Part shown: piece by piece, positions 1 to 12,100 of the stretch
Layout of the letters: each line of letters begins with the position of its first letter
Position numbering within the stretch: the stretch's first letter is position 1
NCBI GenBank assembly: GCA_946807835.1
Contig: OX327702.1
Location: 3,038,001-3,102,000, forward strand
Reading direction: 5' to 3'
Origin: Ailanthus altissimus
Taxonomy: Eukaryota; Streptophyta; Magnoliopsida; Sapindales; Simaroubaceae
DNA: 64,000 nt
Program-made: the position numbers and the translations under genes
The notes under the pieces: generated by a model
What the model saw: only the letters and a program-made list of their open reading frames with translations
What the model was told of the DNA's origin: nothing
Database searches by the model: none

Positions 1-639
1 TGGGTCTTTGTCCTCAAATGTTCCGTTACACGTCATTTCTACCATTTGCCTAATTTGGGGTGTTAAGCCCTCATAGAAATTTGAGACTAGTCTCCATGTT
101 TCAAAGCCATGATGGGGACAGGTATTAAGTAATTCTTTATACCTTTCCCAACATTGGTAAAAGGTCTCTCCTGGTTTTTGAGCAAAAGTAGTGATTTGTC
201 TTTTGAAAGAATTTGTTCTATGGGAAGGAAAAAACTTTTTCAGGAATTGTTGTTGCATCTCATCCCATAAAGAAATGGATCATGTCCTAAGGTTTTGTAG
301 CCATATTTTAGCTTTATCTTTTAAAGAAAAAGGGAAAAGCTTAAGTCAAATTGTGCTCATGCTACAATTTTGGTCATTATACGTGTTACACACTTCTTCA
401 AATTCTCTTAAATATAGATAAGGGTTCTCTGCATCTAAGCCATGAAAAGTGGGTAAAAGTTGGATAATGCCTAGCTTAAAATTAAAATGAGTTGCATCCG
501 GAGGAAAAATTAAGCAAGATGGTGCACCGGTTCGTGTAGGGTTCATATCATCTCTAAGTGTCCTAGGTCGATTATAGTCATTATGTTGAGACTGATTGTC
601 CCCTGGGTCTATAAGTCCCTCAATTTAATTTTCGCTCAT
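1..639 (-). pseudogene. Athila-type Ty3/gypsy gag fragment (partial, decayed)
   Basis: Read on the minus strand from an ATG at 639, one frame runs to the left window edge and encodes a retrotransposon gag (capsid) domain. Recognisable stretches are GIIQLLPTFHGLDAENPYLY, REFEEVC, FSLKDKAKIWL, QKPGETFYQCWERYKELL and HHGFETWRLVSNFYEGL, which fit the plant gypsy gag family. At least three in-frame stops interrupt it: TAA after MSEN, TGA where Arg is expected, and TGA where Trp is expected. There is no frameshift in the visible part. The gag lies downstream, on the minus strand, of the leader repeat, primer-binding site and LTR at higher coordinates. The rest of the element is off the left edge. 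It is not expected to make a functional product. Confidence 0.85.
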
Positions 640-904
640 GATGTTAATTGGTGAAGAATGAAAAGATGAAGGAAAATCTAACAAATTATCAAAGAAAATT
701 TTGAAATTACATTTCACCAAATGATGAGAATTAGGATCTCGAAACCAACCGCTCATAAAAAGACATAAAATAAAATATAATAACAATAAATAATACAAAT
801 AAAAAAATATATTAAACACAGGTAAATAAAATAAGCAAAACTAAAAGTAAAATAAAGATAAATAATTAGAAGTTAGATTATATAATAAAAAGTTAATAAT
901 TAAA

Positions 905-1190
905 CAATGGGAGGCTCAGCCTTCCATGAAAATAAAAACAGAATAATAAATAAAGTAAAGCAAGTTAGGAGGCTTAGTCTTCCATTAAAATAAAGAGCAA
1001 AAATAAAAAGCGAATAATAAATAAAGAGTAGGAGGCTCAGCCTTCCATGAAAATAAAAAAACGAAAATAATAAATAAATTAAAACAAGTTAGGAGGCTTA
1101 GCCTTCCATAAAAATAAAAGCGAAAATAAAAGGCGAATAATAAATAAAATAAAACATATTAGGAGGCTCGGCCTTCCATGAAAATAAAAT
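905..1190 (-). repeat. Five-copy tandem repeat in the gypsy leader
   Basis: A motif AGGAGGCTCAGCCTTCCAT, followed by an A-rich spacer with AATAATAAATAAA, recurs five times, starting near 909, 967, 1030, 1091 and 1161. The period is about 60-70 bp. It sits between the gag start and the primer-binding site, so it is the element's 5' untranslated leader. Copies alternate between GGCTCAG and GGCTTAG variants, which suggests duplication of a two-unit block. The function is unknown. Confidence 0.8.
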
Positions 1191-1229
1191 AAACAAACAA
1201 ACAACAAAAGAAATAATGTTAATTTCACT

Positions 1230-1247
1230 TCCCCGGCAACGGCGCCA
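1230..1247 (-). other. Primer-binding site, tRNA-Asp type
   Basis: The minus strand reads TGGCGCCGTTGCCGGGGA. This is the standard primer-binding site of Athila-type plant gypsy elements, complementary to the 3' end of tRNA-Asp. It lies a few bases inside the inner edge of the LTR and fixes the element's orientation as minus. Confidence 0.9.
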
Positions 1248-1253
1248 ACAACT

Positions 1254-2682
1254 TGACATGTCCAGAATATAGGAGTTTATTCTCAAGTGCAAGAATGTCG
1301 AAGTAATAAATAATCCGATGAGAACGGGGTCAATCCACAAGGAAGTAGAATTAAAATTACAAATTATAAACACTTTTAAGATAATTAATATAGTATAAGA
1401 TGTTTGTAAATATTAATTCAATTAACCAATTCAAATAAAAGCTAAGGTTAGGGGAATCCACTCTTGGCATAAGAAGTAAGAATATATTTAACATTTTTTT
1501 ATAACTCAATTGGAATCCTTACACAAAGGAGGTTCCAACCGAAAAATATAACAACTAAAGTTCATCATCATTTATATATTGATTAGTATTTATTTCTTTC
1601 AATTATTACGCACCAAATCTTATAAATGGGTTCAAGTATTTATTATGTCAATCTTTATATTTGTCTACAATAAATCAAGACTCCCACTTTATAAGAAATA
1701 TTATATATATCAAATCTTGTAAATGGTTTCAAGAATTTATTGTGCCAAGTATAAAGTTTGTCAATAATAAATCAAGAATCACCACTTTAGAAGAAAGGGT
1801 ATTAATTTTACAAACAAAATAAATACATCATATATAAATTTGCATAACTTAAGAATGAAGCGTTAAATTCATAAATAAGTGTTAAACATATCTTATTACC
1901 TTACTAAGAGCTTCACCTTCTTACCTTAGTATAAAGAAAATTATTTGGACATAATAAAACTAAAGAAAAAGAAAAGAAATGGAAGAAAAAATAACATGAC
2001 TTAATAATAAACAAGAGAAATAATATTACAAAGAAATGGATACAAATGACAAGTATTTTGAACTAAATTCCAACTTTCTAACTATATTCTTTAGGCATAA
2101 ACAAATCACTTATTTATAGAAAAATATGGATAAATCGTGACAAATTAGGAGAGAATCACTTGGATTATGAAAGTCAAGAATGGTGGCAAAATAATTTGCA
2201 TTGATTATCACTAAGGCACCCACTTAATTATCTAATTTGGAATTTATGTGATCCAAATTAGTTGTCACTCAAAATATCAAAGTTGTATATAAGTCTCTTA
2301 TCTTTCCAAATTGAGTTGTCTCATACGCATTAGATACGTATTTCTATAGTTATGGGCCAAATACTGATGACTGTTCAAATTGGGCATGTACTGCATATCA
2401 ATTTTGTTCTAGGCCATTTTCACCCTCTAAACACTCAAATTTCAAATGCTTTGTGAAATAAAATATGTTATCCTATTGAGTCAGCTCTTCACAAGATCGA
2501 GAATCACTCAAATTAAATCTTTAGGTAGAAAGTTATGCCCATTTTACCGAACCTACCACAAAACAGTTAAAAGATAATTAGATACAATTTTATAAACATG
2601 CTTAAGTTAAGAAAATTAAATACACTAGTAATACAAAACAATGATGTAAAACTCTTATTAAATGTGTAATTTCAAGTGTTCA
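1254..2682 (-). repeat. 5' LTR of the Athila-type gypsy element
   Basis: This is an AT-rich non-coding block next to the primer-binding site. On the minus strand it begins TGAACACTTG at 2682 and ends in CA at either 1259 or 1254, giving about 1.4 kb. The right edge abuts a truncated LTR of another gypsy element, so this element appears to have inserted into that LTR. The other LTR and the target-site duplication are outside the window, so the exact ends are inferred. Confidence 0.65.
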
Positions 2683-5251
2683 TCAGAAGTCTACAACTAC
2701 ATTTATTATTGTGGTTGCAAAGTTTGAAAGTCATTTGAAGTAAAGCCTCAATATTAGTAGTTGTTAGTAGTTAGTGTTGGGATTTGTTCTTACGTTTCAT
2801 CCTTTTATGTATGAATATTTATTTAATATTTATAATAGTATTATTATTTTATTAAATCGCTAATTATATTGTATATATGGTAAGATACTTGTAACGTTTC
2901 AGACATTGAATGATCTGAAAGAGTTTAAACCTAGACTAAATGAGTTTAGATTAGTGCTAAGAATTAGCAACGCTGAGAGTTATAAATGCTAAGAGTTAGC
3001 ACTGATAAGAGTTATTAGGTTATAAGAGTCAGCGATATCTAAAGAGTTAGAGCCTTATCTGAAATGAGATAAAGACCTATGAATATATTAGTAATGTCGT
3101 AGTTCAAATAGTACTAGAAAATGTCATTATGCAAATATGTTCTCAAATATTATGTTCCTGATTTATCTTCACTAATACTGGTCTGTCAGTGAATACTTTA
3201 ATAAATATATAGATTGGTGTATGTCTATATTTGGATGGTCCAGATGGTTAGTCTTAGTAAACCATGAGTTTAGTGGAAGCTCATATAGACATATAGGTAT
3301 TCAATAAGGATGGAATACTGAACAGACTCACAAAGATCTCCAATAGACATCCCATAAAGTCGTCAATTGAGGGTCTTTCGAGTTGAGTAGTATTTGTGAT
3401 TTTTTGACCTGAGTGCCATGGTGGGCTTGTGAGTGATCCACCATACTTTGGTTCCACACATGTCAGAAACTTTTCATGGTCTGACCGCTGGGTGTCGCTG
3501 GGTATGGTCCGATGCTCATAGAGTCCAGAGTGCATAGATATGGGATCCATCAACTCATTTGGGTGAGTATTATATTCTAATGCTCTAAAATTATATTTTA
3601 AAAAATTTTATGGTTATAAATAGTAATTTCCCATAAAAGAGTTTAACCATAGGGATAAATAATATTACAAAAGTATTTAGGAATATTATTTTTTTGAAAT
3701 ACAATTCTAGAGATAAGCTTTCGGTCGAGCATATAGAGATTTGACAGTGTTGATCTATATCTCCGCTCTACTTGGATACAAATAATGGAGGGATTATATG
3801 AATATGTTATAACCTCAACTTGTATGGTCTAACGCACTTATTTATAACGTGGGGGGGGGGCATCGTTCACGAACGTATGAAGGAGTTTCATATGATAATT
3901 CGGGCATAGACCTAGAGAGTCTCACAATATGAAGTGTACTCGTTGTGCACTGGGGCAGCATAATGGATTGAACAGTTCCATCCTAAAAATTTTAGCAAAC
4001 CAAAAATATATTACAAGGTTCCTCGAGTTGTGCACTTGTCTAGACTTAATGTTAAACATATCATTTAATTAGTTGATAAAAGTTGTTAACTAATTAGATG
4101 TTAACAAGTGACACAATTTTGTTCCATGAATTCACTAATTAACCATGTTAGTAAAATAAAATAAGGTAAATATTAATTATTCAAATAGTTTTTGAATAAT
4201 TAAATAAATATTATTTAAAAAAATAAAATATGATTTTATTTATTTATTATTTTATTCTTAAATGGAAGACATACCTAATTTGAGAAACATAAATTAAATT
4301 AAGTGGAGCACCATTTTGTAAAATTAATGGTCAATTTTATTAGACCATTAAAATGGCTACCAAAAATTATTTTTAGTAGTTGGCCACTTAATCTAATTTT
4401 GTTGGAGCACTTTTGAAGTGTTGAGAGTACTAAAAATAGTTGGATTTCATTTTGATGAATAAATGTGAATCAAAATCCGTGCAAGGGTTGAGAGGAAAAA
4501 GAAGAGTTTGATTTTTGAGAGGTTTTCATTGAAAAAAGGTTGTGAGAAAAATTAAAAAGAAAGAAAAATAAATTCCTCTTATTTTTCTTTCAAGTAACAT
4601 AAACCTTATTGTTGGAGATTAAATTGCTGCTATTCTAGCTTCATAATCCCACTGGATTGTTGTGAACTAGAATTGAACAAAATTGCACTTCAAGGTGAGC
4701 TCAAAGTTGAAGCTAAGAAATCTGAATTTGAAATCTTTATCGGAGGTCTTCAAATGTATGTTTTCTATAATATTAAGTTGTTAAGAATTTAAGTTAATGT
4801 GTATATGATGATTACATGCTTAATTTCGCTGCGAAATTCGTGTATATGATATATGAAATGTTTAGTTTTTCAACATGTACACAATCACATGCATACACCC
4901 TAAAACACGTTAACAATTAATAGTAGTAAGTTTTCATTATTTATTGTAATAAGTGCTGACATCCTAAATGCCTCAGTTATTGGTAGTAATTGGTAGTTAA
5001 TAGTTTTAAATTGTCATTAAATATTGTAATACATGTTGGCATCCAAAGTGTTTACTATAAACACACGAGGGGTGAGAGGAAAGTATGGAAAGTGATTAAT
5101 TCAAAATTCAGAAACAAACACCTAAAGTTTGCATAAACTTTATTTTGAGTTGGGCTTAGCTAATCTCAGATTTTTTTTTTTTGTTGAACAATATCAACAA
5201 CCTTCATCTTCATGAATGAAATCACAACCCATCAGCGCTTGTTATGCGTCA
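2683..5251 (+). repeat. 5' LTR of plus-strand gypsy element, split by an insertion
   Basis: Bases 2690-2774 match the 3' LTR near 6993-7076, and bases 4921-5251 match about 7077-7397. Together they form one LTR interrupted by the 2.1-kb block 2775-4915. The left portion of the LTR is missing where the minus-strand Athila LTR adjoins. The inner end is TGCGTCA, followed two bases later by the primer-binding site. The LTR pair is clearly diverged, so the insertion is old. Confidence 0.85.
2775..4915 (+). repeat. Nested 2.1-kb solo LTR
   Basis: This block begins TGTTGGGATT and ends CGTTAACA, the TG..CA ends of an LTR. It interrupts the gypsy 5' LTR precisely. No gag, protease or polymerase coding is visible inside, so it looks like a solo LTR left by recombination. 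The flanking pentamers are GTTAG (2770-2774) and ATTAA (4916-4920), which differ by two G-to-A changes and may be a decayed target-site duplication. A poly-G run lies at about 3851-3860. A 90-codon minus-strand ORF at 3281-3553 resembles no known protein and I treat it as chance. Confidence 0.7.
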
Positions 5252-5253
5252 AG

Positions 5254-5266
5254 TGGTATCAGAGCC
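5254..5266 (+). other. Primer-binding site, initiator tRNA-Met type
   Basis: The sequence TGGTATCAGAGCC is complementary to the 3' end of plant initiator tRNA-Met. It lies two bases inside the 5' LTR end at 5251, proving that the flanking repeat is an LTR and that the element points to the right. Confidence 0.92.
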
Positions 5267-5269
5267 TTA

Positions 5270-6876
5270 TCTTGAGATGGCAGGTTGTAGTTACTTAAAT
5301 GGAGAACTTTTGTATATGTTCAAGCAAAAAATAGAAACACGTATGACAGAAATGAAGAAAAATATAGAAGCAATGACCAAACTTCTTATGGGTTTGAGAA
5401 CTCATAACCCACTACCATAAGATCCGATGGTGGCAATGAGATTACCATACAGACAGCTACATTCTGTACTTTTCAATTATAATTTTGAAGAGAAAGACTA
5501 AGATGCAGTTGAAGTTGGGCCGCAATAAAAAGAACAGCCGAAGTTAGGCTGCAACAAAAAAGAACAGCCAACATTTTACAAAGAAATCCTAAATTTTCCC
5601 TTCCAGTAGATAATTTAGGAGAGGATCCAAATGTTACACAACCCGATGAGACCCAACAAAAGAAGATCTTTACAGAAAGGTGTTCAGTTGCTAATAAGGT
5701 GTGTAAACTAATTATTGATTGTTGTAATGGTAAAAACCTAGTGTTTCAAAGATTAATTGATCACCTTAAACTCTACACTGAACCACATCCATCACTATAC
5801 AGCATAGATTGGCTTAAAAAGAGACCCAATGTGAAAATAATTGAACAGTGCCAATTACCTCTATCAATTGGTAAGAGTTATAAGGCAGATGTTTATGTAA
5901 TATTGTTGAAATAGATGCATGTCATGTATTGTTAAGCAGACCTTGGCAATACAACGTAAATGTTGTACACAAGGAAAAAGATAGTACTTATTCTTTTACT
6001 TGGAACCAAAAGCGGAAAGTGATCGTACTGATCAATCTAAGAAAGCAGTCTCTAAAGTGGAGGAGAATACATTAATTTCAGAAATCCATAAGGAGGATAA
6101 GCTTGTGAAGGAGATGAAAGAAACAAACACGTGTACTAGATTATTGGTGAAATGAAAAGAACTGTCTGAACAATCCGTGTCGAATGAAGTCCAAGGCTTG
6201 GTGACTAAATTTTTAGACCCAATGGCTAAACCTACTACATTGCACCAAAGCAAAATATCGAACTTAGCATTGAATTAATTCCTGACAACTTACCAAACAT
6301 TATCAGATGAGCTTACGAAAATATAAAATTTTGAGAGAGAAGATAGAAAAGTTATTGATGAAGGGACATATCAAGGAGAGTGTTAGCCCTTGTGTCGTTC
6401 CTACCCTACTCACATCAAAGAAGTGTGGAGGATAAGTGTGGATAGTCACATTATCAATATGATTATCGTAAGAATACATCCACATGATCAATGGAAGACT
6501 GTCGTCAGGATTAAAGATAACCTGCATAAGTGGTTAGTCTTGATATTTGAGTTATCCAACACATCAAATACCTTCATGCATTAAATGACTCAGTTTAAAG
6601 AACTCTATAAAGAGGATGAGGTCTTCACGCAAATCAATTCCAAGCATATCAGAAAACAACCAATTGATGACTTTATGGTTCGTGATAGTTAATTATTCGA
6701 AGGAAGCCACCTTTGCATTTTAAGGAGTTCATTACGAGACAAGTTTATTCTAAAGATGCATTCAGGTGACTTGAGTGGCCATGTGGAGCGCGATAAAACC
6801 ATTCCAAATTATAGAAGAACTTGTATGATCACTCGAGGAAAGAGTTCTCTATAACTAGAGGAGAATGATGAGGGGC
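5270..6876 (+). pseudogene. Decayed Ty3/gypsy gag-pol
   Basis: Fragments of the pol polyprotein appear in the expected order but in broken frames. At 5699-5914 there is the aspartic protease region (CKLIIDCCNGKNLVFQRLID, then EQCQLPLSIGKSYKADV). At about 6250-6580 there is reverse transcriptase sequence ([20 protein letters not shown], then VDSHIINMI and WLVLIFELSNTSNTFMH). At 6650-6830 there is an integrase zinc-binding-like end (SSLRDKFILKMHSGDLSGHV). The polymerase core, RNase H and integrase catalytic core are missing, so a large internal deletion has occurred. Most of gag is not recognisable. A purine-rich stretch at 6859-6876 precedes the 3' LTR. Confidence 0.8.
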
Positions 6877-6888
6877 ACACCGACACAT

Positions 6889-7397
6889 GTGATGTGACAT
6901 GATGAATATTTCATTAATGGCCATTACATTATTAGCAATTCAAATTGTCAACAATAGCCCGTGTGCTGAGAAGCTTCTGGGAGCCTATAACTACATTTAT
7001 TATTGTAGTTTTTAAGTTTGAAAGTCATTTGAAGTAAAGCCTCAGTATTAGTAGTTGTTGGTAGTTAGTAGTGATAAGTTTTTATTAATTATTATAATAA
7101 GTGCTAGCATCCCAAGTACCTCAGTTATTGATAATAGTTGATAGTCAGTAGTTTTAAATTATCATTAAATGTTGTAATACATGCTGGCATCCAAAGTGTT
7201 TACTATAAATACATGAGGGATGAGAAAAAGTATGAAAAGTGATCGATTCAGAATTCGGAAACAAACACCTAAAGTTTGCAGAAACTTTGAATTGAGTTAG
7301 ACTTAGCCAATCTCAGATTTTTATTTTTGTTGAACGATATCAACAACCTTCGTCTTCATGAATGAAATCACAGCTCATCAGCTCTTGTCTTGCGTCA
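6889..7397 (+). repeat. 3' LTR of the plus-strand gypsy element
   Basis: From about 6990 to 7397 this block aligns with the two halves of the 5' LTR. Landmarks shared by both are GTAATACATGYTGGCATCC and GGAAACAAACACCTAAAGTT. The right end TTGCGTCA corresponds to the 5' LTR end at 5251. The left end near 6889 (TGTGATGTGACATG) is inferred from the upstream purine tract, because that part of the 5' LTR is lost. Confidence 0.8.
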
Positions 7398-9119
7398 AAC
7401 ACTAAGCATGAAAAAAAGATTATCAAGAGGAATATGGCATTAGGCAACAAAAAGGATTAGAACAAGACACCAAGGACACCCATTGAAAGTCTGCTCTTCC
7501 TGCTAGAAATCGTGACAACCTTGAGCATCTTACTGACAGTGGGTTCTCTCTAATTACATAAACAAAGTATTAAAATTTTCTTTGTGAGATGTATTCGGTT
7601 TCTATATTTGAAGTAACATGAAATCGCCTTTTTTATTGATGTAGGGCACCATGGATGGCAGATGAATGAGGAGGACCTAAGCAAAAAAGGGTACCAGAAG
7701 GCCACACAGCATGTGAGAGTGCCACATACAACTCAAGGACAAAAGAAGATGAGACGCAATAGAGGACTTGAAAGAGACTCTTTTGTCGACCAACGAATCG
7801 ATATTGATGAATCCATCAGCTAGTTAAGTTAGCATTAAAACCCTAACTGTGACTATGCTTTGTATACTTTTTAGGCTCCTATTGTTCTTTAGGTTGGGTA
7901 GCAATAGCATTGTCAGCTATCCTACGCTTTCAGATGTAATAGCTATAAAAACGATCATGGCTCTCTTTAAGTGCAGTAATTTATGGGTTTGTAGTGCATC
8001 CTGCTTTGGGAACACAACGTTTAAATAATACTGTTGGTATTAGAGAGTGTATTTCAAATAAATAAATATAAACTCAAGTGTAAAAGTAGAGAGAAATAGT
8101 TGAAAAGAGAAAAAAAGACGAAGGGAAAGCGTGCAAGCCGTAGGAGGCTTAGGCGTCGCGGCATTAAAGATTGGTGCCACGACGCTCAAAGCTGAAAAAG
8201 TGACTCTTTAAAAAGTCACCTACTCCTTCCAATTGATATAATTTTTTAAAGAAGTGTTGTGTCTCCTCAAAAAAATATTTACAACTTTATAAATACTGTA
8301 GACATATTTGAATTAAATTATTAACTTCTCTTTTCATCCTTTAATTCTTATTTCTCTCTTATCCACCATTTCAAAGTAAAATACTTATAGTCTAAAAAAA
8401 TATTTAGTATTTACTTTTATACCTTCTATAACTCATTCACGTTATCATCAATAGTGAAATAGAAATAGTATAATGATAATACAAAACACGTCTTGTCTTC
8501 TTTTATTTAAATTTGTATCATTGTGTAATATCCCGGTACAAAACCCACTTTACAATAAAAACTGCCTCATTCGTCGGTCGGGGTTTTCGTTGTTCCTGCA
8601 CACGTTAAATGTTTAGATTTCGTGTAAGAGGATGTCAATCAAAAGAATGCACTAGCGAAAAATGGCCGGCTAATGCGGTGGATCAGGGGTACTTGAGAAT
8701 CTCTCTCTTCCCTAAACAGAAGGGACAAAGCGTCTGTTTAACACACTGCTGTGTGCTAGATCAGTCGGGTACAATTCAAAATCCGTTGTCCAAACGTGCA
8801 AACACTTGCAATTGCAGGACCAGAGATCGTTTCGGAAATTTTTCTTGACTATGTTGAAACATAAAAGGTAATTAGAAAAAACGAGGTAATTAAGACTTTT
8901 ATTGTTTCTGACGATGAAGTTCTCATCAAACAGGTTTTCTTCCCAAGTTCTTTGGAGGCAACAAGCTGAATGGGACGAACAACTCCAGCACAAAAAGATT
9001 AACATGATACAAAAATGTCAACTGCTTTCATGGTCAAGATTTTGTATGTTTTTCTGTTTCTCCATGTAGCTCCAAGCTCATTCCCCTCCCAAGTGTTCGT
9101 ACCAGATTGCTTCCGGAGG
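7398..9119. other. Intergenic DNA, possible old TE remnants, CHLG 3' flank
   Basis: No gene is recognised. Bases 7400-8000 are less AT-rich than the surroundings and may be remnants of an older element, but no conserved domain is readable. Two stem-loops lie at 8153-8219. Short ORFs at 8609-8848 (plus) and 8712-9005 (minus) overlap each other and resemble nothing. The 3' untranslated region of CHLG should occupy the right end of this interval. Confidence 0.5.
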
Positions 9120-12100
9120 CTAGTGGCTTGTTGCTAGAGCTGTTACAAGCAGGCCAAGCACCAAAAATGGCTGGGCGCTAGCCTGGAAACACAAATGAAA
9201 TAACAAATAGACTTCAGCATCACTTCGGTAAAATATCATTCACAATTTGACTATTTCAGCAATTCACATTTGATTGAATACTTTCAGAATGCAAGTCTTT
9301 CATTCAGCATAACAGAAACAATACCTGATATTTAACGTCATACTTGACAGGGTCTTTGAGAAAGTATTGGAACTGCAGTGCACAAATTTTGAAATTAGTA
9401 TAAATTTAGCAGAAAGGCACATTTCAAAAAGTATTCAGGTTTAAACAATGCACACAATTCAATTGAGTACTCGAGGCAAAAGTTGACGATATCAAAACTA
9501 AAGCAAATATTTTAACAGTAAGGAAACATATGCATGCAAATTCTTAAGGGTTCAAAAATTTATCAAACTTTCATCGGAAGTAAATTTTTTAGTATCAAAA
9601 GGAGCTGGTCATTCTTATGGTTTCTTCATTTGTCAAACACTCAGCATGTAGTATCAATTTACTTGAATTAAACACTTGAGGTAAGTGCTATACCTGAAAG
9701 ATCACTTGTGGAATTATCAAAGCTAGCAGTGCTAGGGCAAAATATGGTTTGCCTGCTCCAAGTAGATAACCTGCAACCATCAGAATATATAACGTATAGA
9801 GAATTTATTTCCAAATCAATCATCAATATCTTGTCTAACTGTTAACAGGTCAAAGAAATCAGTCTTCAGTACTCTTGTCAGCTGAGTATCAACAGTTTTT
9901 AAAGACTGCCATTGTAATGTCCAAATAATTATAAAAAATCTCGTGTAATTTTTTATTTCTGGTCAAAAGAGAGATGATTTGAGAGCTTTCACTACCCATT
10001 TTCTTAGTTACTCAGGAGCATTATCTATCAGGACTGAATGTTCCATTTAGACGGGAAAATTTTGAACATCAAACACTTTTTAAACCTGACAAAATGCCAA
10101 CATGATCAAATATTAATTTTATTGACACAGAGAGAGGGAATACCAGTTTAATGGAATAATAATTGATTCAATGATATATAAAGCGCATGATCATATTATA
10201 AAGCTACTCATGGCTTCCATGCCCCACAAGTGCAACAGGGTAATTGATGAATGTCACTAAAATAGGTTGATGTCTGAGCTAAAAGCAGTCACTATCTTCT
10301 GTGATTAAACGTTATTCGAGTTCAGCCAGCTTGCTAACAACAAGTAATTGATGACTAATTAAATAAAGCACTTGTAACATTGTTCTCATCAATTGTCAAA
10401 TCATCTTTCAAATTTGACAATAAAGACGTTCAACATTAAGCAATTACTCGTTATAAGAATAGCAATAAAATATGTACCAGCCACAGATATCTGAGTTATG
10501 TCGATAGCACCAACGCAGATCCATTTAGCAGTTTCTGGACCAAAAGCCACTGGAAGTGACTGTTCAGGCACCATTGATACACAGAAAGTTACAACATATA
10601 CTTCTTTGGCTATGTATGAGATTTTACATAGCAAGACATTTGTATAACTTATTATAGATTAATGAAGGAGGAAACCTGAAGGCCCAGCGCTCTGTCTCCT
10701 TCGATACTCTTAAAGTCATTTACAATCGCAATACCTAACTGAAGCAAAATATCATAAAATAAATTAGAACTGTTTGGATTATGCTGCACATGATGTATAC
10801 CAAGATGTAAGAAACATACCCCAGCTATACTGTACAAGAGCGTGAGAACAATTATATCTGGTGTAAGCGTCCCAAACAAAGCTTGGCCCGCCCACCTATT
10901 TGAAAAGATAACAAAATACTTGTTACGCAAAAAAGTGAAATTTGATAACAGAGTCCATCCACCAAATAGCTCATACAATGAGGGTTCTATAGGGTGGAGG
11001 TGACTATTCATCACATAATAGCAACAAGTCTAAGAGTCCACAAAGAGAGGAATCAATACACAGTTCAAGAGTACTAATTGGGTGGCACTCGAGGAACAAT
11101 CATCAAATTGCTATACTTTGATAAGGAGGAAAAAAGGATTGATTATGAATGGATTTCTGTGCAACAATGACCAATAGATCATAAACTTTCATTTTCTAAG
11201 GAAAACTCAGAAAACAGACATTACAATGAATAAGGAAGATCAAGTTGGTAAAACCCCAAGTCAGAATTCAAAATAAATTGACAAATTCTGCTAAGGTCAT
11301 TTTAAGAAGGGAAATCACACCATGGCAAACTTATGTAGCTAGCTCCCAGAGCAAAATTTCCAATCCATCCATTTTGTTTCAGCTGCAAACAAATTTTGAA
11401 GCTTAGTCGGTGCTTTAGCAGATTTTCTTCTAACATGAAATAGCTTAATAAAAGGAAGAAAGAAAACTACCTTCAAAGGAGGAGCAGAGTATATGTAAGA
11501 CAGCAAGGAACCACCAAGAGCGAGGTAAAATACTATTGGAAAGTCGTGCCCTGCCTGGTAAGGACAAGGATTTATGATATAGCACTAACCCTTTATATAG
11601 TATGGAAAAATACACGTACCCGCCAATATCAATGACCTACCCACACGTCTAATAAACCAGATAGGCCTAGGCCTGCCAACAGCAGCACCCAGATCTGGGT
11701 AATGACCTGATTGAATTTGCAGGGAAACAAAAGGAGCAAGGAAATGAATGTTGGTGGTAAAATATGATAAACAAGAAAAAAGGATAGTTAGGTTACATAC
11801 CTCATTCTCAGATATTGCACCTGAAGGAATTGGACGATAAGGTTCATTAATTGCATCAATCTCTCGATCATACCAATCATTAATTGTCTACAAAGTGAAA
11901 TAACCAGGCAAATTTATGGGATCATAGTTTGAAGCTCATTCAGTCAAGCAAGACCCAAGTCTAAATTCACTAGAACAGTACCTGTGTATAGCCAGTGAGA
12001 CATGGACCAGACATGATCATACAAACAATTGACTTAGCAACATCCTCCAAATTCCAGTGAAAGTTTCCTACAAGTTAAATCAAATCATCTTAAATTGATT

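Noticed and set aside
3281..3553. 90-codon minus-strand ORF
   Set aside because: It lies inside the solo LTR and has no family resemblance.
8609..9005. Two overlapping ORFs downstream of CHLG
   Set aside because: They overlap on opposite strands, have no recognisable domain and probably cover the CHLG 3' region.
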